A stretch of DNA of 64,000 nt from NCBI GenBank assembly GCA_036362985.1, contig JAYGXS010000004.1, positions 8,499,583-8,563,582 on the forward strand, given 5' to 3'. The position numbers and the translations under genes are program-made. The notes under the pieces were generated by a model. It did no database searches and had not been told where the DNA came from. It worked only from the letters and a program-made list of their open reading frames with translations. The DNA comes from Ligula intestinalis (lineage: Eukaryota > Platyhelminthes > Cestoda > Diphyllobothriidea > Diphyllobothriidae). This document shows, piece after piece, positions 11,391-23,300 of this stretch; position 1 is the stretch's first letter; each line of letters starts with the position of its first letter.

Positions 11391-14300
11391 GTAATTACTT
11401 TGTTTCTCGACTGATTTTTCCATACTCCATGCTCGACTGCAAATTATATTTTAATCCTTTTGTTCATCCCCTTTTGCGATCTGCATCTTTGATGGCCATC
11501 CACAGGAATTGTATATTTTGTATAACCCCTTTTAAAACTTTGCTACCGCCTAAAATATATATTTTGGCTTGGTTTTTAGTGTCTCTAAATGCCTTATACC
11601 CTAATGGCAATGTTCCGGAACCAAAGGAGAGAGTGGTTCCAGTGGAACAATGGTCCCACTTTAGTTTCACTTTCGTCCCACTGCGCCGTGATTGCGTATA
11701 TGGGCGGTATTCCGTGCACTGGCCGGGATAGTCTACAAGCCGTCATCGAAATCGATGGTCGACCACCCACACACAAGCTCCCCCGTCCGCCTGAGGCTAT
11801 CGTTGCCCCCTACACCTCTACCCCAGACACTCCTCTCCCCTATTTGAACGCGTGTGCCCTGAACACGGGTTTTTCGCCCTAGGCATACGCCGGCAAAATT
11901 TGCCAGAGCAAGGCATCGATCCAGGCGCCGCATTTGGAGAGGGGAGAGGTAGCAAATGCAGGAGGCGTGCGTGCGCGTAGGGTTTTTCTCAGGTGGACGT
12001 GGGAGCTTGTGTGTGGGTGGTCGACTATCGATTTCGATGACGGCTTGTAGACTACCCCGGCCAGTGCACGGAATACCGCCCATATACGCAATCACGGCGC
12101 AGTAGGACGAAACTGGGACCATTGTTCCACTGGAACCACTCTCTCCTTGGGTTCCGGAACATTGCCATTAGGGTAAGAGCTGGTCTAAAATCCACTTTAC
12201 CGAGTCTCAGGCTATAATGTGGTAGCGTCCCGTACTCATCTTGATGTTGTTTCAAGTTTACGGACCGTTCCGTTAGTGGTTGCTGAGTGTTCATCAACGG
12301 GAGCCTGTTTTTAGTGCGTCTGCCTAAACAAGTGAGATACAAAAGAGTGTTAATTACCTTTATGTCAGCATTGACTTACGGAGATGACAATATGCAGGTA
12401 ACAATTGCTATGGCGTTAAGGCATGCTCAACTCGAGAATGTTCCTAGGAAAAACAGTGTCTTTGTGTGATAAACAGAGATTCATAAATATATTAAGGGAC
12501 GACATGTCGGCTCTATATTAGTTTGTACACCAACGTGAATTACTGAGGACATGACTCCGATACCTGGCTGTGGTTGCGACAACCGTCGCATATTAACGCA
12601 TACTGTTTCCTCGTTACGGGCACGCATAATGCGGATGACCGATTTTCCGACCTACGCTGAAGTGGGCCAGTCGATAACGCGGGCTCTACTACGCCAGCGA
12701 CGTGTCGGAGGTACAGCCAGCCAGTATTGCTAAGGCCGCCCCCCCGACTTCGAGCGAAAAATGTGTTCGTTTCTGAACACTGCGCGGCCACAACCGTGTT
12801 TGTTGTCTCCTGATTTTATTACATGCTCGCGAATCCCTCTGGCCTTTGTGGGCGAGGGGTTTTGTCTGCCGACGTCTCGTCGGTCACGCCGCCTGCGTGC
12901 GACACACCCAATGACGTCAAGAGGGTGGCGCGACATCATGACCACTTCGTTCTCACCCCTCTCCCTCCCCCATCTTGCGGCTTGTGACGCCCGCGGGCGG
13001 CGGTGGAAGCGGTGGCTTAGCCCATCAGTTTTCCGCTACGGTCGCTGTCTCCTGCCGACGTAAAGAGACTCCGCGACACACACACACACGACAGTTCCCT
13101 CGTCGATTTCGACTATGGGCACCACGCGCTCCAACAAGCCGCAGCAAACGCTGAAGCAAGCCGCAACAGACACTGAGGTGAGCTGGGCAAGCAACACGAA
13201 ACCAAAGCAAGCTGGAGCAATGCAGAGAACTGGCACGAGAGAAAACAGGAGTTTAGGCAGACTCGCACAGAATCTACCCACTCGCTCGCCAATCCCACCT
13301 CCGTTTCCGGTGTAAAGACAAAGTCAATCAGACCGGGGATGAGGGAGGGTGTAGATGGCTGGTGCGATAAACACTCAGCACGCGCACACTTGACACAGCC
13401 ATCTCGCTAGGTATGCTCCCGACAGCGCGGGAGCGCCATAAAGGCCACATTAAGAGGGAGCTATTGCAGCCTGACTCTCAGTCCTCCCTCTCCTCCCGTA
13501 CGCACACACAGACACAAGCGTACAGAAGGAGCAGCAACGTAGGGGGCCCGAGTTTTCCCGTCAGTTGGCAAACCCTTCAAGCCACGGCTTTTAGCGCACC
13601 GTGATAGATTCAGATGCATTCAGCTTGATTATAGTGAGGAGAGAAACGCGCCGAGGTCGACCTCACTCTCTCCCCCACCGCATAGTGACCGCCTAGCTTT
13701 TCGGTTACCCGCAGTGGGGTCTGAAACCCAGTGGGAGCGCGAGCGCAGTCGCCAACAGGGAATCAGAAGTGAGAGAAAGCGCCTGTGCCTTCCAGGCCGC
13801 AGGGACCGTGGTTGGCTGAAGACTGGCATCGCATGTGCATACAGACCATTAAATCTCAGAAGGGTGAGAGCAGCCCTGCATGAAGCCTGGGCCAACACCC
13901 TCCTGAGGGGGGTAACCAGTCAGTCAACGACTGAAAGGCACTACCCATGCTCCGTTGACGGTCGGCGTCCGTGGGCGAGGCTTGCAGCAGAGAATACAAC
14001 TGACACATGGTGGGGCGCCGAGGACGTCTCATGCTTACACAGAGACGCCTCGCACTCGTACAAGGAGTAGCTGCGCACAGGCAAACAGCCCAACCTCATA
14101 CATGCACTACCCTGTCACCCCGGTGTTAACTGGCGATCCGAAGAAGGCGAGCAAACCTGGCGGGCATCCGACAGGCTAGGCACCCCACCGAAATATTGTT
14201 GGACTACCATGACCGACAGACCAGATGCATACCACCACACACGCACACACACACACCCACACACACACACACGACAGTTCCCCCGTCGATTTCGACGATG

Positions 14301-17300
14301 GGCACCACGCGCTCCAACAAGCCGCAGCAAACGCTGAAGTAAGCCGCAACTGACACAAAGGCGAGCTGGGCAAGCAATACAACGACAGCAAGCAGGAGCA
14401 ACGCAGAGAACTGGCGCAAGTGAAAACAGGAGTTTAGGACACACACTCAGGTCGTTGTGAGGACAAGAGTCCGGGTTAGGGCAGCCGCTCCCGACTGGTT
14501 CTGCCACAAGACCACCCTTGGTAGGCATTTTCCCGACGGCCAGACACGAGTGTTCTATCGCACGATTTTGGCGATAAGGCCATACCGGACCCAAGTCTAA
14601 AAAGGAATCTGTAAAAAAACGTTGCGCGCCCGACTGAAATTGTATTATTTTTTGCAATTTTTGGACGACGATGACGACGACAGCTTATAAGTTCTGTTTG
14701 AAAAAAATGCCCGAATGTTCTTAGGAATTATATGCTCAGTAAAGGTCGTGTTTCCCTCGCATACCTAGCAGCGTTCTCCGTCTTTGATTCCATCCGATGA
14801 TTTGTGGGGTTATTTATTACTGTCAGTGTACAACACGGATCGTGTTCGCTAAATCCGTCGTTCGTTGTCATGCCGGTGACTTCTAATCGAAGTCGCGATT
14901 AAGTATGTTTTTGGCCTTTATAGGCTGATTGGTGCCCCGGCTCCTGCTTTTTACGGACAAAAATGATTGCGATCAACCCAGCGATAATGTTTTAAGACTT
15001 TGTTTGCATGCTCTCCTCGCGTTTTACTATATACCCGAGTTGATTAATTTTCGGTGCATAGCTCGAGGCGGGAATACGCCGTTTTTGGTCCCTGCGTCGG
15101 GCGTCATTGCCAACGGCGTGACGCTGTTGTTGTTGTTGTTGTTGTTGCTAATGGTTAGCTATTAACCGCGCTGTTAACCGCCCTCTATAGCCGGTAGTTG
15201 TAACTTACGCGTCCGTCGAATTTGCGTCCTTTTAAAACCAGTCACTTCCTCCACTCCTTATGTTCCGATGATAAGACCAAATCACAGCGACCGTTGGCGG
15301 GTCTGATTGCGATGGCTGGCCTGGTATAGAAACGTGTACACTAACCACGGCTCCTCCATGTTTACCGAATCGGACTCCACTCAATATGATCGAAATCGGA
15401 CGCACCGCGTACTCTTGTCTCGCCCAGGAGTGGAAGCCAGTACTAGCGTTTGGCTGCTACGCTGAACACAGATGCGAAAGATCGTTCTTTTCGCGTGCGT
15501 TGTGTTTTCCATATCCCACGTCGTGGACCCTAGTTGAGCAGATAACTATCCTTTGTGTTGTGCCCTGCGGGACATATGATGTTTTTGGAGGTGTGGTCCG
15601 CGACACATAGGAATTACCTTTTTTATTGACGTTGAAGGGTAGGTGGCAGGATAGGTTGAACTGTTTTTGCCTAAAGTAGAATAAACCAGACTGAAAAGGA
15701 CTTTCTTTTAAACAAATAGTTTATTAAATAATTAGTTTGTTCCAATTATTTTTGTTAGTTTAGGTCTTGGAACCTGATTTCACAGCCAATCCTGGCCGAA
15801 TGATGTTAATCTCCGCTGGGCTGTGAGCGGCCGGATAGTTCGAAGTTAGTATTACAGATGGGTCCAGTAGTTTCAGGATTCGTTTCTTTCCCGTTGTGTG
15901 TGTGAAACGCTTCGTAGTTCGTCCCTTATATTTTTTTTCAAAGAAGACACCTCACAGTCATCAACCCAATATCTTTATGCAAAATTACCTTCGGTAAATC
16001 ACATGGTTCTTGGAATCCACTTCCACTAAATCGTGTCTGTTGTTAGTTTCTGATTTCCTAATGTTGCCTTTCTTGCAAATTACACCTTTGGAATGGCACA
16101 GCAACTTCGTTTAAACCAGTTTACATAAAAATGTCCGTTCGCGCAACTTGATTTACCCCGCCGACCTCGCCCCAAAATGCACCAACCTTCTAAGCCATGT
16201 CTTCCCACCACACATGTTCAATTAATGAACACAGAGAAAGCCCTAAATAGGTTGATGAGAATCCCATTTTCAAGCGGTCTTTTCCTCTATCCCCCCAAGA
16301 GATTGCATTTATGTTTAGCGCACATGATTATGACTGAATACAGTTTAACTTACAGCGAATTTTGGTGGCAAGCGCCTAACGCGTGAGCAGCCAATGTTGT
16401 ATCGATTTTCTGACTTCGAAAAAAAAGCTAATTACTTCTGCGGCGGTCACCACCGCAAGGTCGAATGACTTAAGGTCAACTTGTAACAATCATCCGGCTA
16501 CTCACGCACGTCTTGGACTGGTCCCTCTCCGTAAATCCATCACTATCAGTCAATGCTTTATGACGAACTTTTGGATTCATCGCCTTCCTTTCGGTTAGTT
16601 CTACGCCAGGCGAAATAAGCAGGAAACCGTCATTTTCTGCGTTTTTCTTGCTGCTTTTGGGAGCCAATGGTAGATAATCTCTACAGGGGGTTGTTTTTTT
16701 TTTCCGCGTAAGATATGCACCAACTCTTTTAAAGAAGTCTTGTGAGTTTGCGTCCTCACTGGAACTACAGAGGAATATTTAGAGGAATTGCGTCCTTCGG
16801 ATACTTATCATTCGGATACACTTATTTTTAGTAATGCCGTCCTGTTTGTTTCTGATGCCGATGAACGTGCTCAGCAGACAGCTGAGCAGGCGAAAAGGCA
16901 GCTGCTCTTTTCCGACAGCCTTGGACGCGCTCTACTTTAATGGAAGTATTTCTCTTTTCTAATCGCAAAGTGCTCGAGATTCGATGTGGTAGATGGCTCC
17001 GAATTAATAGCTTTTATTGCCTCTGCGTGTAAATTGCATTTGAATAATTCAACTCTATTTTGGCTGTTTTTTTTCATTACATCTCCTATTCTAGTCTATT
17101 CAGGTGACTGCTATATTTTCCGCGACTACTGTATTATTAGTAGCCTATACGAATTAAATGTAGAACAGATTGGTTTTATCGGCCAACTGCTTCTGTTGCC
17201 GATTTATTTTGCAATATTTTTTACTGACAACACGAACTAAAACCATATTTTGCGTGAATAAGACCTCGGAAGCGTTTTCTACTTGACTGCTTACATCTTC

Positions 17301-20300
17301 CCGTTTCGGAAATTCTTACATTGGAATACTGTGGCCTGGAGTCTCCAATTTCTTATCCATTTTTTCGTTTTTTTTCTCTTTTTTAACTGTTTGTCTGCCC
17401 TTATCTTCGCAGGACTAGTAGACATGCAGTACTAACATTTATGCGGACCACTAATCGTTCGCTAAACTAACCCATACCTCGTTTTGTTTAGGTACCAAGT
17501 CACTCCCCCACCACCACCACCATCCTCCAACCAGGAATCCAATCCGCAGGCTGCACGCGAAGTTATTTTAAAAAATTCCAGATCAAAAACCTCCGGTTCT
17601 GAGCCGCCTGCGGTTTCCGGTGACGTGAAAATACCGCCATCTTCTTCGGCATCGCCAGGACTGACTGGTCTGTCCGATCCAACGGTCGCTTGGAGCGCAA
17701 GCAAACTGGACTTAGCCGATTTGACGAGCGCCGCCAACGCAACCACCATCGATATCCTGCGGGAGTCCAAACAGGTGTCCATGAATGTGCCTACGAGCCT
17801 ATCATCCCTAACCGCCTCGAGTTTCCCCCAGTCCTCTCCCTCCATCACCACTGCGTCTGTCAGCAGCGGGCCCCATAAGCTGCAGACAGCTCTCTCATCG
17901 TCCTCCTCCTCCTCGTTGCCAGGCGCTTACCCCCATGACAACAAACAACCCACCCGTTTCCTGCTTGGCCAAGCTGATCCTATTGACCATCACTTCCAAG
18001 TGGCTTTGGGAAAAGCGTCTACTCACCCTTCTGCCGCTGCTGCTGCCGCAGCCGCCGCCGTCTTGCTTCCGTCTGGCGGCAGAAAGATGCTGACATCAGA
18101 CTGTCTGCCCGAACCCTCCCGAAACTCACCCGTCCTTGGTTCTTGTAAGCCGGAACAGACTTCTGGTGGTGTCGGGCAGGTGATCTTGATGGATGGCACC
18201 AATGTTGCCGTAAAAGGCAACACTGCCATCACAAATAGCACATTTGAGCCTAAGAGGTCGACGACGACGACGACAACGATGCCATCAAACGAGATGACCC
18301 ACTACCCAGCTCCGCCCAGCATTGTGTGCGGTGCATTCAGCCAGGCGATCTCCTCCTCCTTCTCCTCATCGTCTGCCCTCAAGGAGGAATTAGACAAGAA
18401 ACCGCTTTTGCAGTCGGCTTCCCATGCGGCCAAGCGCCCCCTGATGACAGCCTCCAACAGCAGGCTTGAGGACGCCTGCAGGTTCGCTCTGAAGAAGCGA
18501 CTCATTCAACGCTACGAAGCCGATGGGGCAGCGTCTTTCTGTGATATACCAATTGAAGTGTCATCAAATGCAGCAGGCGGTGGTAGCAAATGCGAGTCGA
18601 CCGATATGAATGAGAAGGCTTCCACAAAGGTCGGAGATGTGTCAGCTGACAACATCGTGGTCCCACTCTCTCAGGTAACTGTTTCTGCCCCCTTGCAAAC
18701 CACCTTTAAAATTTATCAACCGTCACTTAAAAATACCATTTTTTTCTGCTGTAACCACATGCTCATAACTTATCAGGAGCCCACAGGGCACTTTAAACAT
18801 TTTTGAATAGCTCTGTGTACTGTTAGCGTTTGCGCTGGTACCCTCAGACCCCCCCTCGCCAATATTATCAGTCGCTTAAGCTGCCTTGCCCTACAACTTT
18901 GCATGTCGGCGCACATTGCACTCTTGTGCAGGTATGCGTATACACGCGCGCAAGTACGTCTGTCTGAAGTAGAGTCCGTACTGTCGATCGCTACTTGCTG
19001 CTGCCAGGTGAGTCACCTGGTTTAAGACACGTACCCGAATTTGACTACCATGCTAACAAAAGGAGTGCGCCCTTCAGTGAGGCACTGCCTTCTTCTGTTC
19101 TCTCTTGAGGCTCCTCAGGGTGGGATCAGATCCTTGATCTAGATCTTGTCAGTGGGCTGGCTGGCTGGCTAGCATATTTGGTGTTCCGGTCGCCTTCTCC
19201 CTACTCCCGCATAGTAAATACCTTCATTTCGCTAGTTCGCTATTTTCTGCCTTCTTTAGGGCTTACGTCAGATTCGATTTAATCCCGAGGTTGTTGTGTC
19301 CATGTAATCAGGTAGTCTTGTCCAATGCTGATTGTCATGGCTAGAGCGCTAATCATAGTAGAGGAGGAACAATTGCAAAGCAAGTATCTGTCGAATCTTG
19401 TAGACATGCGTATACATAAATGCCACCGCCCACTTTTGCGATTCATCTTGCGCGCGCTCGCATTTTTTTTCACCCGCTGTTCGAAGTACTCTTCATTTAG
19501 GATTTGGGGGATCTCAAAATAAGGGTACTAACTTTTGTTTGCGCCATAGTCCTGCTCACTAATTGCTTGACGACGATAATATTATATGAAAACCTGAGCT
19601 GTGAGAATGTCGCGCGTTGGTTTGGGAAGTCTGGGATCACCTAGTACGCCTCATTGAGGGATAAGAGCCTTGTTGTTCTTTAACTGCCCACTTAAGAAGT
19701 TATACATGGCTTGGTAGGCCTACAGTTCAAGCGAACGTTTAATTTCACCGTACCATAGTCTTTTGTGGTTGTTTACGCTTCTTCTGTTCAATATGATATC
19801 TGCACTTTCTAAACTCCTAAGTGACCGTTATGATAGCTGCAATGATGGGGGAGGGAGAGAGAGATTATTAGTTGGATTTGGAGTTAGCTTTCTCTCAAAG
19901 GGTTTGCTGAGTCCAGACTACAAAAACTCAGTATACTGCTGCCTCCTTTGGTGAACATCACAACCTCAGGGAGCTTGATGGTTGCTTCTAGGGAAAAGGT
20001 AGTGTGACCAGTACCTGAGAAACGAGAAACCAGTTTGTTCGATGTGAAGAAGTCAGGTAGTTGAGCAACGTCGCCTATTTTGCTTTCACGGTCATTTAAA
20101 CTGCACCCCTGGGAAATGTCGTTGTATCCCGAAAATGCAGAAGAGCCAGACTGTGGTGTTGGTTAGGTAGACGGCCTAATCGTCGAGTCGGTAAAAAAGG
20201 TCGACTTTTCTGCTCCAAGCTTGTTTGCTTACATCGCACTACCGATACAGAGTTTTAACATCTGATTTTAATACCTCCCCCTCTTCCACCTCCTGACCTA

Positions 20301-23300
20301 ATGCACATTTCCTATCAAACCACACCCGAGGATGATTCGCAATCGCAATCACCTTTCACTCCATTTGTTTTTATGACTCATCATGAGACTGTGCCGCCCA
20401 CGTAATCTTAAACTTTCATCTCCTTCCGCTTCACGTAGGCCTCCGAAAACCGCTCATCGAAGGCCTTGCCAACCAAGAACGACACCACGAAACTATCCCG
20501 AGTGCTGGAGGAGTCCTCTACTTTCGTATTAGATCGCTCCTCTGGTCAAAACAATGGATCTCTGTCTGAACTCGTGGAGGGCAATGCAACCAACAAGCAG
20601 GTCTCCAAGCACAGCAAACCGAAGACGACCGGTGGCTCCATCGCGGCTGTTCAGAGTCGACGCCAACCACCCGTGCGGGCGACTAAGATCGCTCTCATGA
20701 ACACAGTGAGTCTGAACGAGTCGGCTAAACCCGCGAGGCAGCCGAAGGGGACCGGTTTGCCTCGCAGTGCTAAGGCACCTCGACGGCCTGCTGCGGCCTC
20801 CTCTCGCCGTTCGGATCCCGCCGTCACCACCACCACTGTCGTTAGCACGGCTTCACCCCTCGGCTCGTTAGATGCCAGTCCTCTCGGCAGCGGCCCCCCC
20901 TCGCGGAGTCGCTCCTCCAAGACACCGCGCTTCTTCACGCGCCACCGAGAGAGCGAAACAGACGGCGGCGGACATCGGCACCGTACTGCCTCCCTCCGCG
21001 AAGACCACAATTCGCATTCCAACTCGCCTTTGCCCGACGGCAGCGGTGCTACCACCACCACCACCACTGCCGCCGCGCCCTCCTCCTCCTCCTACTCCGC
21101 CTCCCTTCACGACTTCGATTTTGACGCCTCGGAGTCCAGTCCGGCCGCCAACTCCACCACATCCTCCGCTTGCGCCTCCAGCGCTCCGGGCAGGACACAC
21201 TCCTCCTCTAGGTCGATTCCTCGAAAGCGGGCTAGCGGCAACAGTGCCGAGGACGACCTCTCTCCGGATCAGAAACGTCGGACCCCTGCTGGGAACAGCA
21301 GCAGCAACAGCAGACATCAGTTGCGCACGCCAAAGAGCACACGGTCCCCCGCGGCGGTCTCCACGCCGCCCTCTTCTGGCACTCCGGAGCGTAGCCTGCG
21401 GAAGCAAACTAAACTGGCTAAAGCCAGTGCCGAGGTGCTACCACCTGTTAGGCGGCGTCCCTCCACTCGACCCAAAACCAGTATTAATGCGTCGGCGGAG
21501 CCCTGCTACGTAGAGAACTTCCAAGATGACTTCTCGTCAGACGAGGTGGAGGAGGAGGAGGCGGCGGCGGCTAGCACCGAGCGGCCAATCGCAGCAGAGC
21601 GCAGGGAGCAGCCACACGAGGGTGCAGAGGAGGATGAGGATGTAGAGGAGAAAACTGATGAGACGACGGCAAACGGTCGTGAGAAGACACGGTCGCCAGC
21701 CGTTTGCGGTAAATGTGCTCAACGCTTTGAGCCCTACGGCTACTCCCCCTCGGGCAAGTCTGGTTCCTCACAGACAGATTGTTACGACTTCCAATGTGAT
21801 GACAATCTTTCCACTGAGGAGTTGCTTGAGACTCTCCCTCCGCCACCCGATCGTGAGTTTGTGCTTTGTGTTTGCCTTATTTCATTCATGTACCTTCGCG
21901 TCCTTTCCTTGCGGTTGCTTTTATTGTGTCTTCGGATGAATGTTTCGTCCCTTTACTTCTCCAACTGTATCCAGCAGTTACGCGTACGCCAAAACCAGTG
22001 ATAACAACTATCAAGGTGGTACGGTACTACTAAGAGAAATAGTACACAATAAATACACAAACCTTAACAATGGATACTCCAAGTCAAGAGCAACGGGAGT
22101 CGGTCAAGGGGGCGTGGATCTGTTTTTATAGGATTCCAGCAGGCAGTTCCTGTGGGCTCCCATTGGTCTGAAAACCCAAGCGCCAAAGGGGAGGGGGGGG
22201 GGGCGGACATGAACAGAGGCAATGCTGTCCCAGCAAAGGGGGGGGGGGGGGGAAGGGGGTGGGGGCGGGGGGGGGGGGGGGGGGGGAAGGGGGGGGTGCG
22301 GTGTCGGGGGGGGGGGGGGGGGGTTGAAAGCGTTTGATGTCAGTGGTGGTGGGGTGGCTCGATGAGTGGTTCTCGGATTAGCCGCGGGCGCTGGGTCAAA
22401 GGGGGAACAGACAGATGGGTCGACACCGCCGTCAGGGTGGTCGCAATGTAAATGTGAAAGTCTGAACAAAGGGCCGAGACCGGGGAGGCGGGGGGAAGGC
22501 AGCATTCAGTCATGTGCATTTGAGTCAGTCATGGGCGGGCAGCATTCCAGGGGGGCAGGGGGCAGCCTTCGATAGAGGTAAACAATCATTTTGTAGGTCG
22601 GACAGGGGTTTCGCTGGAGAAGAGACGTGGAGAATTCCAAACTTGTTCAGCCGGAAATAGCAATGAACGCCCAATTGCTGTTCCCCTATAAGTATGTCGA
22701 TGTACAGTTACAATGATACTGTTTTGGCCTCCTTACTGAGTTGGGTTGCTCGCTGCTATTTGCTAGGGTCGAGTCCTGATGCAAAGCAGGGCTCTGCGTC
22801 CTGTCCTGTCCGGTAACCGGGCCGGACCGACGTACGCTAAAAGCTGTGGAACTTTGAACCTCCCAGGTGCTAGCTGGCAGAGCCTTAACCTGCAATACCA
22901 CCGGTAGAACGCCTGATTGAAGCACCAACTGATACTAGGTTCAGATCTGGAACCTTTGGACCGAGGTGTTGGGGGTATGACTGCCTGCCGGCAAAAATAA
23001 GCCGCTTCCAGCCTCCATCCTGTCGGCAATACCTTTCAACAATACTATCATCTCCCATTACCATTGCAGTCTACCTTACCATTGTAATCTGCGGCTAAAA
23101 CACTCCAGCACCTGACCACTCAGTAGGCCTATTTGCAATTGAAATAGGGCAATAAGAGGTAGAATATGCGATCGCTGAAACAATAAATTTATTGGCCTGA
23201 CACCTTTCTAGTTCTGCGATTGCCCTTCTGATGATGGCTTCGAGCGAGAATCTGAAACTTCAGACCAATAAGCTTATTGTTGCATCGATTGTATTTTCTT

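Larger units (their letters stand above)
12176..17491. other. Rest of KDM3 intron 1
   Basis: It holds a duplicated unit (13078-13260 and 14262-14446), a repeat shared with intron 3 (13411-13600), CA-rich microsatellite near 14228-14275, and (TTG)n at 15125-15147. A TGACGTCA site lies at about 12912 in a GC-rich patch (12840-12960) that could be an internal regulatory region. No exon with family similarity was found here. Confidence 0.5.

Noticed and set aside
20651..21407. Antisense open frames over KDM3 exon 3
   Set aside because: They mirror the Ser/Arg/Pro-rich codons of the sense exon. The sense frame has splice sites with matching phase and the antisense frames do not.
22104..22505. Poly-Pro/poly-Gly open frames over the G-run
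   Set aside because: The frames exist only because homopolymer G or C has no stop codons. The region lies in a KDM3 intron.
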